DNA from: an uncultured Polaribacter sp.
GTDB lineage: Bacteria; Bacteroidota; Bacteroidia; Flavobacteriales; Flavobacteriaceae
Length of the DNA: 64,000 nt
NCBI RefSeq assembly: GCF_947496195.1
Contig: NZ_CANMBY010000001.1
Coordinates: 248,001 to 312,000 of the forward strand
Direction of reading: 5' to 3'
Both the position numbers and the translations under genes were made by a program. The notes below the pieces were generated by a model. That model did no database searches, was not told where the DNA came from, and saw nothing but the letters and a program-made list of their open reading frames with translations. Of this stretch, positions 54,479-63,545 are shown in pieces. Within the stretch, counting starts at the first letter, position 1, and the number at the start of each line of letters is the position of its first letter.

Positions 54479-55789
54479 ATGAAAAATTCATTTTTAAAAT
54501 TAATTACGCTTTTATTCGCGTCAACTTTATTTGCTCAAACTGGGCATGTTATGCAAGGTGTTGGTGCTGTTAATATGTCTATGGGTGGTGCTGCAACAGC
54601 ACAACCATTAGATATTTCTGGAGCAATGCAATGGAATCCAGCTGCATTATCAACCTTTGACCAAAAACTTATAAAATTTGATTTAGGCTTATTTTTCTCA
54701 GCACCAGAATTAAATTCTACAGTTCCTATTTTTGATTCAAATGGACAACCAACAGGAAACTTTATGAGTGGAACCACAGCTGATGATAGAGGAATATCTC
54801 CAATGCCAGCACTAGCAATGGTTTGGGGTAAAGAAGATAGCAAACATACTTTTGGAGTGTCTGCATTTGGTATCAGTGGATTTGGAGTTACTTTCCCAGA
54901 AAGTACAACAAACCCTATTAATATGCCTCAAAGTATGGGAGGATTTGGTAAAATTGAATCTGATTACATGCTATTACAAGTTGGTTTTAGTTGGGCTTAT
55001 GAATTAAGTGATAAGTTTTCTATTGGGGTTCAACCTACAATGAATTATGCTGCCTTAGAATTGATGCCAAATCCAACAGCAAATCCAACACAAGCAGGTT
55101 ACCCATCAACAGATAAAGCTACTGCACTAGGTTTTGGGGCTCAATTTGGAGTTTTCTTTGATACAGGTTCTGGTTTTAAGTTAGGTGCATCCTATAAAAC
55201 AACTCAGAAGTTTAGTGAATTCGAGTTTAATAATACATATTTAGATGGTAGTACTGCTACCAATAATTTTCAAATGGATTATCCTGCTATATTATCATTT
55301 GGTCTTGGTTATTCAAAAGGAAATTTTGATTTCGCTTTAGATTACAGATCTGTTGATTACGAAAACACAGATGGTTTCTCTAAAACTGGATGGACTCAAA
55401 CTGCATCTGTTGCAGGATTTGGGTGGAAAAATATTAATATTATATCTGCAGGATTGCAATATAAAGGAATTGAAAAGTTTCCATTAAGATTAGGCTATAC
55501 ATATAGTTCAAATCCTATTGAAAGTGATGTTGCGTTTTTCAACATTCCTGCTACAGCTATTATAGCAAATGCTTTCCAATTTGGATTTAGTTATGAAATT
55601 AGTGATAAAATAATGTTAGATGCTGTCTATCATCATGGAGCAAGTGATGGTAAAACTTCTGGTCAATTATTAAACCCAATGTTTGCTTCAGCTAATAATC
55701 CTTATGGAGCAATACCAGGTAGTGAAGTTTCATATGACATGACCACTGATTTAATTATGTTTGGAATTTCTTATAACTTCTTAAAATAA
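54479..55789 (+). CDS. FadL/OmpP1/TodX outer membrane transporter
   Basis: A 436-residue barrel of the FadL family, which takes up long-chain fatty acids and other hydrophobic compounds. It has a signal peptide (ending LFAQ), the N-terminal GVGAVNMSMGGAATA hatch typical of the family, an NPAALS motif, and a terminal MFGISYNFLK strand. The ligand is unknown. It has its own terminator. Confidence 0.93.
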   Translation: MKNSFLKLITLLFASTLFAQTGHVMQGVGAVNMSMGGAATAQPLDISGAMQWNPAALSTFDQKLIKFDLGLFFSAPELNSTVPIFDSNGQPTGNFMSGTTADDRGISPMPALAMVWGKEDSKHTFGVSAFGISGFGVTFPESTTNPINMPQSMGGFGKIESDYMLLQVGFSWAYELSDKFSIGVQPTMNYAALELMPNPTANPTQAGYPSTDKATALGFGAQFGVFFDTGSGFKLGASYKTTQKFSEFEFNNTYLDGSTATNNFQMDYPAILSFGLGYSKGNFDFALDYRSVDYENTDGFSKTGWTQTASVAGFGWKNINIISAGLQYKGIEKFPLRLGYTYSSNPIESDVAFFNIPATAIIANAFQFGFSYEISDKIMLDAVYHHGASDGKTSGQLLNPMFASANNPYGAIPGSEVSYDMTTDLIMFGISYNFLK

Positions 55790-55837
55790 GAAGGTAATAA
55801 CTTGAAAAGCTAGTTGCAATAACAAATAATGTTAAAA

Positions 55838-55875
55838 AGAAAATCGTCTAAAATTTTATTTTAGACGATTTTTTT
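55838..55875. terminator. Bidirectional terminator after the FadL gene
   Basis: AAATCGTCTAAAA pairs with TTTTAGACGATTT. The T run continues into the stop region of the convergent membrane gene. Confidence 0.85.
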
Positions 55876-56149
55876 AATTGTTTTTATTTTTCCAATTAGA
55901 ATTGATGACTTTTCTAATTTTATGAAAAATTCTAAATAAAATAGCAAAACTAAAAGCTTGAAATAAAATCAAACGCCAATCAAACGCAATATTTAAAAAG
56001 AAACTAGCTATAATTTGACCTATTGCAAACATTGCAAATAGTATAGGAATATAAATTAATAAGTACTTACCAATAGATAAAGAATTTATTAATTCTGTCT
56101 CTTCATTTATGTTTTTATTTAGTTTTTGATTAACCTTTTTTATATTCAC
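55874..56149 (-). CDS. Small two-helix membrane protein, unknown
   Basis: A 91-residue protein with two helices (about 27-50 and 55-75) and a basic C-terminus. It opens with a GTG codon and no ATG is available before the first helix. It overlaps the preceding gene by 20 bases, so coupling is likely. I recognise no family. Confidence 0.68.
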   Translation of the reverse strand: MNIKKVNQKLNKNINEETELINSLSIGKYLLIYIPILFAMFAIGQIIASFFLNIAFDWRLILFQAFSFAILFRIFHKIRKVINSNWKNKNN

Positions 56150-56396
56150 TTTTTATATTTTTATTTGCCATATAAAAACCATACACTAAGCTTAAAACAA
56201 TTTTAGGAGCAAAAAAGGCTTTATATCGTCCTTCTGCAAAGTTGGTTTTATTAACCTCAGAAAAATTACCAGAAAAAATATCTGAAAAACTATTTATTAA
56301 AAGAGAAAAAACAATTACAAAAAGAAAAAATGGAATGGCAAAATTTATAAATAATCTCCAAAATTTTGGTTTTTTAAAGTTGTCTAAAAAAGTCAT
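56130..56396 (-). CDS. Small two-helix membrane protein, DUF-like
   Basis: An 88-residue protein with two helices (about 12-33 and 65-78) and a loop containing NFAEGRYKAFFAPK. It begins at the base after the mazG stop. Function unknown; the pairing with mazG is the only hint. Confidence 0.7.
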   Translation of the reverse strand: MTFLDNFKKPKFWRLFINFAIPFFLFVIVFSLLINSFSDIFSGNFSEVNKTNFAEGRYKAFFAPKIVLSLVYGFYMANKNIKSEYKKG

Positions 56397-56723
56397 TTAT
56401 TTTAATTTTTTGTTATTATGATGTCTGTCATGATCACGCTTAGTTTTAATATCTAACTTTTTCTCAAAAGCATCTTGTAAATTAACACCTGTTTGGTTTG
56501 CTAAACATAAAACTACAAACAAAACATCTGCTAACTCTTCACCTAAGTCTTTATTTTTATCAGACTCTTTTTCACTTTGCTCTCCATATCGTCTTGCAAT
56601 AATTCTAGCAACTTCACCAACTTCTTCTGTTAATTGAGCCATATTTGTCAATTCATTAAAATAACGAACTCCATGATTTTTAATCCATTCGTCTACTTGT
56701 TGCTGAGCGTTATTTATATTCAT
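56397..56723 (-). CDS. MazG-like nucleotide pyrophosphohydrolase
   Basis: A 108-residue all-alpha NTP pyrophosphatase, a single MazG domain. The metal-binding pattern is intact: EEVGEVAR and, further on, EELADVLFV. Such enzymes clear abnormal or unwanted nucleotides. The C-terminus is rich in His and Lys (RDHDRHHNNKK). It has a TAAATTTG -7 box and probably drives the two small membrane genes behind it. Confidence 0.9.
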   Translation of the reverse strand: MNINNAQQQVDEWIKNHGVRYFNELTNMAQLTEEVGEVARIIARRYGEQSEKESDKNKDLGEELADVLFVVLCLANQTGVNLQDAFEKKLDIKTKRDHDRHHNNKKLK

Positions 56724-56743
56724 ATAGTAAGATTCTTTATTTA

Positions 56744-56751
56744 CAAATTTA
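56744..56751 (-). promoter_or_regulatory. Promoter -7 box of mazG
   Basis: Minus-strand TAAATTTG, 20 bases before the mazG start. Confidence 0.55.
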
Positions 56752-56803
56752 CAAAGTAAAAAAGATAAAATAAATTTATTTACAGTAACCGTATTTTATT
56801 AAT

Positions 56804-56952
56804 TAATTACTTTTTTGTGTCTGTGAAGTTATTTTTTTTAATTAGATTTACATACTAACCAACCCAACTTAAACTTATGATATTTAATTCCTATTCATTT
56901 AAAGGCAATTACTTTTTAATTACTTATAAAAATAATTAACTCTAAGTAATTA
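56804..56952. promoter_or_regulatory. Repeated AATTACTT motifs before the LuxR-type receptor
   Basis: AATTACTT occurs at 56805-56812, 56907-56914 and 56918-56925 on the plus strand and once inverted (AAGTAATT) at 56944-56951. The last two form the 10-bp inverted repeat TAATTACTTA/TAAGTAATTA ending four bases before the start codon. With about 30% GC assumed, roughly 0.04 copies would be expected by chance in this 230-base gap. It could be a binding site for the receptor itself. A 20-codon ATG frame at 56877-56939 lies in this region but has no other support. Confidence 0.4.
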
Positions 56953-56955
56953 AAA

Positions 56956-58413
56956 ATGAACTTTAAAATCGTTTTAACGATTTTATTTCCTTTTACCTTG
57001 ATTATTTTATTTCCCCCCAAAAAAAATATACTATCAGAAAAAAATGAAAATAAAATTAATTTTCATGTTTCTTATTTAAAGGGAGAAAAATCACAATATA
57101 AAGACAATTTAATTCATCAAGAATTTAAATCTTTTCCAAAAAGTGAAAGTTTTGGAGTAGATAATGGTGTTTATTGGATTAAATTAAACATAGAAAAATC
57201 TAAAAATTTAGATAATCTTGTTGTATATATTCCAACCCATAATATTGAAAAAATAGAAGTCTATAAATTAGATAATAATAGACTCCAATTTATCAACAAT
57301 ACTGGTAATTCTTATGTGTTTAAAAAAAATAATTATCATTACTATTTTCCAAACTTCTCTGTAATTAATAACCCAAATAGTAATGTTATTTATTTTTTAA
57401 AAGTAAACTTCTTAAAAGAGGGAAATTTCCCTTTAAAAATTTTAAATCAAAAAGATTTTCTTTCTCATATTTTCACAAAAAAAACTTACAATAGTCTTTA
57501 TTATGGCACATGTATCATAATAATATTAATAAACTTAATATTATTTATAAAATTAAAAGACAAGATTAATTTATTTTATTCTTTATTTCTATTGTCTCTA
57601 ATGTTTAAATTCTTATTGTATGATGGATCTTTAATTAATATACTTGGTGAATATAGTTTTTACTATTACATAGAATTGATAGTTCATCTATCTTGTGAAG
57701 TTTGGTTTATACTTTTTTCTATTAAATTTTTAAATTTACATAACAAACACCCTAGATTAACAAAACTCTTTTTTATTTTTCCAGTAAATGTTGCATTTTT
57801 TTATATTCTATATATAGCAACTAATAACTTTACTTATGTATTAATTGCAGATATTATTGGAATATCTTTATTCCCTATTTTATGGATTTTTGGATTCTGT
57901 TATTTAAAAGTTTTAGAATATGCTAAATTTTATGTAGTTGGTTATTTATTAATTATACCTCTTTCTTTATTTTTTATTATTGGTTACCCATCTGGTTTTT
58001 GGAAAGTTAATGGAGATATGATAATTGTAAAAATTGCAAGCTGGTTAGACATTCTGGTTTTTGCTTATGCCATTGGTTATCGAATGAAAATTAAAATTGA
58101 AAACAGTTATAAAAATATATCTGATCTAAAACTGTATATTGAAGAAACTGACTCTTTAAAAATTGCAAAAAATAATACTTCTAATGCATTCTTAAAGCTT
58201 TTAAGAAATAATGATATTTCTAATACTCCTCTAACATTAAGAGAGATAGATATATTGAAATATTTAATTGAAGGTAAGAATAACAAACAAATTAGTGAAA
58301 ATTTATTCATTTCTCATAACACTGTTAAATCACATGTTCGTAATATTTATTCTAAACTAAATGTTAAAAATAGAGTTGAGTTAAAAGAAAAAACTTCAAT
58401 ATTAACTTACTGA
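56956..58413 (+). CDS. Membrane-bound LuxR-type one-component receptor (7TMR-DISM)
   Basis: A 485-residue protein with an extracytoplasmic 7TMR-DISM-type beta domain (about 25-160, with YWIKLNIE and FPNFSV), seven helices (about 175-385), a short coiled linker, and a C-terminal LuxR/GerE HTH at about 425-480 (LTLREIDILKYLIEG, NKQISENLFISHNTVKSHVRNIYSKL). The DISM part probably senses a carbohydrate or other external ligand. The DNA-binding domain is tied to the membrane with no kinase, which suggests direct one-step signalling. It stands alone at the head of the signalling region. Confidence 0.88.
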   Translation: MNFKIVLTILFPFTLIILFPPKKNILSEKNENKINFHVSYLKGEKSQYKDNLIHQEFKSFPKSESFGVDNGVYWIKLNIEKSKNLDNLVVYIPTHNIEKIEVYKLDNNRLQFINNTGNSYVFKKNNYHYYFPNFSVINNPNSNVIYFLKVNFLKEGNFPLKILNQKDFLSHIFTKKTYNSLYYGTCIIIILINLILFIKLKDKINLFYSLFLLSLMFKFLLYDGSLINILGEYSFYYYIELIVHLSCEVWFILFSIKFLNLHNKHPRLTKLFFIFPVNVAFFYILYIATNNFTYVLIADIIGISLFPILWIFGFCYLKVLEYAKFYVVGYLLIIPLSLFFIIGYPSGFWKVNGDMIIVKIASWLDILVFAYAIGYRMKIKIENSYKNISDLKLYIEETDSLKIAKNNTSNAFLKLLRNNDISNTPLTLREIDILKYLIEGKNNKQISENLFISHNTVKSHVRNIYSKLNVKNRVELKEKTSILTY

Positions 58414-58524
58414 TATTTAATATATTACGAAAAAGGGTTAGAAAAATCACCCTCTATTTTTTAGTATAAATGTTAAAATTAAATGATTTTTATAATCAAA
58501 TCAATTAACCAAATTTTAAAAAAT

Positions 58525-61020
58525 ATGAAAAGATTATTACAATTTAAAAAAAGCCCTAGAACTTTTTTTATAGCAGTGTTACTGTTATTTTTTACTATTT
58601 CTACGTATTCGCATGTTACTCGAATTAGAGTGAAACAAAACCAAAATGGTACATTAACTTGGAGAGTAGAAACCTATCATGGAAGAGGTCAATGTGGAGT
58701 AGCTAATTCTGGAATACGAATTAATGGAGTAAATTATCCTCTTCAATTTGAAGCTTCTATGAACGAATCTGACAGATTTAGTTTACCAAATGATGGATTT
58801 AGTTTGTTTGCAAACGCACCTACAAATTGGCCTAGGTATCTGCGCAGTTATGGTCAAGTTACCACACCTTATATACCAGGCACTTTAAATGTTCAGCCTT
58901 ATTCAACAAATGTTTGTTGGGCTTTTGCTGTTGGTGGTAATGGAGCTTTCAACCCTCCTCCTCCACCAGTATGTACTTCTTTTCCTTTAACAAGTGCATC
59001 AAGTTCTGTAGTTTCAACAAATGATAATGGCACATCATGTGATTTATCAGATGATACAAGTGTAATTAATTTAACAGCTAATCATTTAGCTTGTGGAAAT
59101 ATTACAGGAGATAAAAAATTTAAAGCTTATTTAGATTCAAACGGATCTAGTTTATATGTAGGCGAATTTAATTATTTACAAGGAATTAGTACTCCATTAG
59201 GAAGCGTCACAGTAAATTCTGGTCAATCCTATAATCTAAGATTAGTAGATAACGACTTTGCAGGAAGTGTTTATAATTATTCAGTACCAGTGTTTAATGG
59301 GGTCCCAGAATCTACACCACCAACAATTACTTTAAATGGTTCTTCAACTGCAATAGTTGCTGTTAATGGTACATTTAATGACCCAGGTGCTACTGCATCA
59401 GACGACTGTGGAAGTGCAACTGTTAACGTAAGTGGTTTATTAAACACATCTATTGTAGGCACCTATGTTTTATCTTACACTGCTGTAGATCCTTCAGGTA
59501 ATGTATCTACACCTGTAACAAGAACTATTAATGTTGTTCCTATTTTAGCTAAAGCTAAAGACATAATTGTAGAACTTGATGCTAATGGTAATGCAACTAT
59601 ACAGCCAACTGATTTAGATGATGGTTCTATTCTAGGAGGAGGATCACTTTCTCTTGATAAATCTACTTTTGATTGTAGTAACATAGGAACCAACCAAGTT
59701 ACTTTGACTGTAACATCTAGTAATGGTAGTGCATCTGTAAGTGATGTTGGTACAGTAACTATAAAAGACACAACTGCTCCAAATGCAATTACTAAAAACA
59801 TTTCGATTGATTTAGATTCAAGTGGTAATGCAACTATTAATGCAAATATGATTAATGATGGAAGTAATGATGCTTGTGGTATTAAATCTTTACAATTAGA
59901 CAAAACTTCATTTAGCTGCTCTGATGTTGGAGTTAATGAAGTTATTTTAACTGTAACAGACAGTAATAATAACGTAGCTGAGGCTAAAGCCAATGTTACT
60001 GTAAAAGATGCTACAGATCCTACTGTATTAACTAAAAGTGCAACAGTTACCTTAGCAAACGGAACTGCTTCTATTTCTACATTTGATGTTAATGCAGGTA
60101 GTTTTGATAACTGCTCATTTACTTTAAGTTTAAACAATGATACTTTTACTTGTGATGATATAGGAGAAAACACTGTAACTTTAACAGCAACAGATGCTTC
60201 TGGGAATACATCATCTAATACTGCTATAGTAAACGTAGTTGGTGATGTACCAACTATAAGTATAGATGATTTTAATGCTGTACAAACACAAAAGAAAAAT
60301 ACAATTTTCTTAGGATTTGGTCCAAGTAATATTAATCTTACTACTGCAGTTTCAGGTGGCACTGGATTCACTTACGAATGGACAGCTTCTAGTGGAGAAA
60401 AAGTTTCTAACGAAGCTAATCCTAATATTAACCCAACTATAAGCACAACCTATAATGTAACAGTTACTAACTCTAATGGTTGTTCTGCTTCAACTTCAAT
60501 TTATGTTTGTGTAATAGATGCTAGAGCTTTTGATAAAAAAGGAAGGTATAAAGGAAAAGTTTTAGTTTGTCATCATACAAATGGTAAAAAAGGAACTAAA
60601 CATGTACAAATTAGTATAAACTCTAGTGCTGTTATGACTCACTTAACTCAACATGGAGTTGGTACAAGTCATGCAGATAGTTTAGGTGCTTGTAATGCAA
60701 CTTGTGTTGATAGTACAAGCAATAGAGGATTTACAAATACCACTGAAGATTTTTATTCTTTAGAAGATAATTTAACTGTTTATCCTAACCCATCTAAAGG
60801 TGTGTTTGATGTTAAATTAACTAAAGTTACTTTAAAGACAGATATTATTTTATTAGATATCTCAGGAAAAATAATTGATAGAAAAGTTATTTCTAAAGAG
60901 AATAGCTCTAATAATATTGTTACAATTGGTAATTATAATTTATCATCTGGTTTATATTTATTAAGAATAGTAAATCAAGATGAAAGTGTAACCAAAAAAC
61001 TAATTGTTACTCAAAATTAA
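58525..61020 (+). CDS. Secreted multidomain T9SS cargo with HYR-like repeats
   Basis: An 831-residue protein from the ATG at 58525, whose start gives a clear signal peptide (MKRLLQFKKSPRTFF then a hydrophobic run). An ATG 14 codons upstream (58483) is unlikely. An N-terminal region of about 120 residues (SHVTRIRV to VGGNGAF) matches no family I know. Then come a DUF5011/Ig-like domain (about 245-340), three HYR-like repeats (about 345-580), a PKD-like part, and a Cys/His motif VCHHTNGKKGTKHV..HLTQHG..SHADSLGAC. A T9SS type A sorting domain (LTVYPNPSKGVFDV) ends the protein. It should be exported through the outer membrane and cell-surface bound. Confidence 0.85.
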   Translation: MKRLLQFKKSPRTFFIAVLLLFFTISTYSHVTRIRVKQNQNGTLTWRVETYHGRGQCGVANSGIRINGVNYPLQFEASMNESDRFSLPNDGFSLFANAPTNWPRYLRSYGQVTTPYIPGTLNVQPYSTNVCWAFAVGGNGAFNPPPPPVCTSFPLTSASSSVVSTNDNGTSCDLSDDTSVINLTANHLACGNITGDKKFKAYLDSNGSSLYVGEFNYLQGISTPLGSVTVNSGQSYNLRLVDNDFAGSVYNYSVPVFNGVPESTPPTITLNGSSTAIVAVNGTFNDPGATASDDCGSATVNVSGLLNTSIVGTYVLSYTAVDPSGNVSTPVTRTINVVPILAKAKDIIVELDANGNATIQPTDLDDGSILGGGSLSLDKSTFDCSNIGTNQVTLTVTSSNGSASVSDVGTVTIKDTTAPNAITKNISIDLDSSGNATINANMINDGSNDACGIKSLQLDKTSFSCSDVGVNEVILTVTDSNNNVAEAKANVTVKDATDPTVLTKSATVTLANGTASISTFDVNAGSFDNCSFTLSLNNDTFTCDDIGENTVTLTATDASGNTSSNTAIVNVVGDVPTISIDDFNAVQTQKKNTIFLGFGPSNINLTTAVSGGTGFTYEWTASSGEKVSNEANPNINPTISTTYNVTVTNSNGCSASTSIYVCVIDARAFDKKGRYKGKVLVCHHTNGKKGTKHVQISINSSAVMTHLTQHGVGTSHADSLGACNATCVDSTSNRGFTNTTEDFYSLEDNLTVYPNPSKGVFDVKLTKVTLKTDIILLDISGKIIDRKVISKENSSNNIVTIGNYNLSSGLYLLRIVNQDESVTKKLIVTQN

Positions 61021-61035
61021 TTTATAATTCATTTT

Positions 61036-61071
61036 AAAAAAAAGGCTAAGTTTTACTTAGTCTTTTTTTTT
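61036..61071 (+). terminator. Terminator after the T9SS cargo gene
   Basis: AAGGCTAAG pairs with CTTAGTCTT (one G-U pair), followed by eight T residues. Confidence 0.8.
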
Positions 61072-61349
61072 ACAAACGTTTTTCAAATTATTGATTGATC
61101 TTTTGTTTAATAGTTAATATAACTAAGTTCCATTACTTTAAAGACATCATCTACTTTTTATATTGCGTCTTTCATTTACATATCTTAGAAGTTAAATCTA
61201 TGTAGTTATAAATTTTGCAGATAGTTATTTTTTAAATTATAGTAATTCTGAAGGTTTTAAAAAAATTAGGTATATTGTTATGTCTATTTGATTTGAAACC
61301 ATCTTACTGTCCCTTCTAAATGGAATAAATCAATATAAACTTTTATTCT
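61072..61349. other. Gene-free stretch before the cyclase
   Basis: About 280 bases hold no ORF above a few codons, no tRNA-like fold and no full consensus promoter that I can see. TAGTTAT occurs twice, at 61203-61209 and 61222-61228. It is probably the leader and promoter region of the cyclase gene. Confidence 0.5.
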
Positions 61350-63431
61350 ATGAAAAAAATCATCTTTATACTAACTCTTGCTTTTTTTACAACATCAATT
61401 AATGCACAAAAAAATGCATTTCAACAAAAACAAGACTCATTGTTCACCATTTGGCAAGACACAACAAAAAAAGATTATGACAGAGCCTATGCATTTGTAG
61501 ATTATATAAACCCATATATGCAATTCGATTTAGACTCAGTATTAATTCATGCAGAAAGTCTGCAAAGTTTTGGATTAAAAAATAATTTATACGATGCTAT
61601 AAAACATGCTAATAATTACAAAGGTAGTTACTGGATGCGTAAAGGAAATCTAGATAAAGCTATCTATTTTTTTAAAGAAAACATTGTTATCGCTGAAAAG
61701 ATGAATGATAAAGATGGATTGGCTATGGCAGAGGGAAATATTGGTTTAAATTATTTCTACAAGAATGACTACGTGAAAGCTCTTAATTATACTTCAAGAA
61801 GTATTAAATATTTTAAAGAACTTGAAAAAAACTTAAGAGTTGCTAGTGGTTTTAATATGATGGGAAACATCTATGGTAAAATAGGTAATAAAACAAAATC
61901 TATTGACTACTATGTTAAATCTTATGACATCCATAAAAAAGAGAATTTTAGGAGAGGTATGGTAAGTAATTTAATAAATTTAGGACTTAGATATTACGAA
62001 ATTAAAGATTATAATAAAGCATTAGAATATAATAATAAAGCTTTAAATATAAGAGGAATAAGTTCAGATAAATATACATACTCAGTAGCTCTTAGTCATG
62101 TGGGATCTATATATATAGAACTTAAAAAATATAGTAAAGCAAAAGATTACTATACTCAAGCACTAAAACTTCAAGAAGAAATGGGCCTTAGCTTAGATAT
62201 TTCTACTACTTTAATTAGTCTTGGAGTTTTAAGTCTTAACGAAGGCAAAAAAAAAGAAGCTCTCCAATATTACAAAAAAGGTTTAAAAATTAAAGAACAA
62301 ATCAAAGACCTAAATGGTATTTCAGATGCTCTATCTCGAATTGGCACATTATACAAAGAACAATCAAAATATAGTTTATCAATAAAATACTGTAAAGAAG
62401 GTTACGAAATGGCCAAGACTATAGAAAGTTTTGAAAAACAACAACAAAATTGTGATTGTTTGTATGAAAGTTATAAAGCCTCAGGTAATCTTAAAAAAGC
62501 ACTAGAATACTATGAATTAGGAAACCAAGCAAAAGATTCCTTAAAGGAAGGCGAAACTGCAAAAAAACTCCAACAAATGGAGTTTGACAAACAAGTTACT
62601 GCAGATAGCTTAGCAACTGCAGAAAAAGAAAGATTAGTAGAGGTAGCTCATAAAGAAGAAGTACTTAAAAAAAACCAAACACGTAATATTTTATTTGGTG
62701 TTGCAGGTTTAATTTTACTTATAGCAGGTGGTATTTATAGTAGATTAAGATATGTTCGTAAATCGAAAGCCATCATAGAAAAAGAAAAAGATAGATCAGA
62801 AAACCTTCTTCTTAATATTTTACCAGCTGAAATTGCAGAAGAATTAAAAATAAAAGGGAAAGCAGATGCACGAGATTTTGATATGGTTTCTATCCTGTTT
62901 ACAGACTTTAAAGGGTTTACAGAGCAAAGCGCAAAACTTAGTGCTGCTGAATTAGTAAATGAAATAAACATTTGCTTTGAAGCTTTTGATACTATTATGG
63001 AAAAGTTTGGTATTGAAAAAATAAAAACCATTGGAGATGCTTATATGGCTGCAGGTGGTTTACCTATTCCAACTGATGATTCTGTAAAAAATACTGTTTT
63101 GGCTGCTTTTGAAATGCAAAATTTTATAAGAGAACGAAAAGCAGAAATGGATGCAAAAGGACTTCCTTCTTTTCAAATGCGAGTTGGTATAAACACAGGT
63201 CCTGTAGTCGCTGGTATTGTAGGTGTTAAAAAATTTCAATATGATATTTGGGGAGATACTGTAAACACAGCAAGTCGTATAGAAAGTAATGGAGAAGTAG
63301 ATAAAGTTAATATAAGCCAATCTACTTATGAATATTTAAAAGATGATTCTGATTTTACTTTTGAAAGTCGTGGTAAAATTGTAGCCAAAGGTAAAGGAGA
63401 AATTAACATGTATTTTGTGAGTAAAAAATAA
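61350..63431 (+). CDS. Adenylate cyclase (class III) with periplasmic TPR domain
   Basis: A 693-residue protein with a signal peptide (to about INAQ), about seven TPR repeats (about 80-400), a helical linker, one membrane helix (about 447-466), and a cytoplasmic class III cyclase domain (about 500-690). The catalytic set is complete: metal Asp in LFTDFKGF and in IGDAYMA, adenine-type Lys in IKTIGD, Asp in YDIWGD, Asn in DTVN, and Arg in ASRIES. This points to ATP rather than GTP. External TPRs probably sense a partner and control cAMP formation. No cAMP receptor lies nearby in this window. Confidence 0.9.
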   Translation: MKKIIFILTLAFFTTSINAQKNAFQQKQDSLFTIWQDTTKKDYDRAYAFVDYINPYMQFDLDSVLIHAESLQSFGLKNNLYDAIKHANNYKGSYWMRKGNLDKAIYFFKENIVIAEKMNDKDGLAMAEGNIGLNYFYKNDYVKALNYTSRSIKYFKELEKNLRVASGFNMMGNIYGKIGNKTKSIDYYVKSYDIHKKENFRRGMVSNLINLGLRYYEIKDYNKALEYNNKALNIRGISSDKYTYSVALSHVGSIYIELKKYSKAKDYYTQALKLQEEMGLSLDISTTLISLGVLSLNEGKKKEALQYYKKGLKIKEQIKDLNGISDALSRIGTLYKEQSKYSLSIKYCKEGYEMAKTIESFEKQQQNCDCLYESYKASGNLKKALEYYELGNQAKDSLKEGETAKKLQQMEFDKQVTADSLATAEKERLVEVAHKEEVLKKNQTRNILFGVAGLILLIAGGIYSRLRYVRKSKAIIEKEKDRSENLLLNILPAEIAEELKIKGKADARDFDMVSILFTDFKGFTEQSAKLSAAELVNEINICFEAFDTIMEKFGIEKIKTIGDAYMAAGGLPIPTDDSVKNTVLAAFEMQNFIRERKAEMDAKGLPSFQMRVGINTGPVVAGIVGVKKFQYDIWGDTVNTASRIESNGEVDKVNISQSTYEYLKDDSDFTFESRGKIVAKGKGEINMYFVSKK

Positions 63432-63545
63432 ATACTAAACGAATCCTTTTTCTTTTGAAAAACTATTTATTTTGCAGCATTAGTTCTTATAAGAATATTC
63501 TTGGCTTGTGAAAACAGAACACACCTCTAAAAACATAGTATTTTT

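Noticed and set aside
56877..56939. A 20-codon ATG frame before the LuxR-type receptor
   Set aside because: It is short and lies inside the repeated AATTACTT region. Composition alone explains it.
59475..60371. A 298-codon open frame on the minus strand inside the T9SS cargo gene
   Set aside because: It is antisense to repeated Ser/Thr/Val-rich HYR-like domains, whose codon choice keeps the opposite strand open. The plus-strand protein has clear domains and a signal peptide, and this frame has none.
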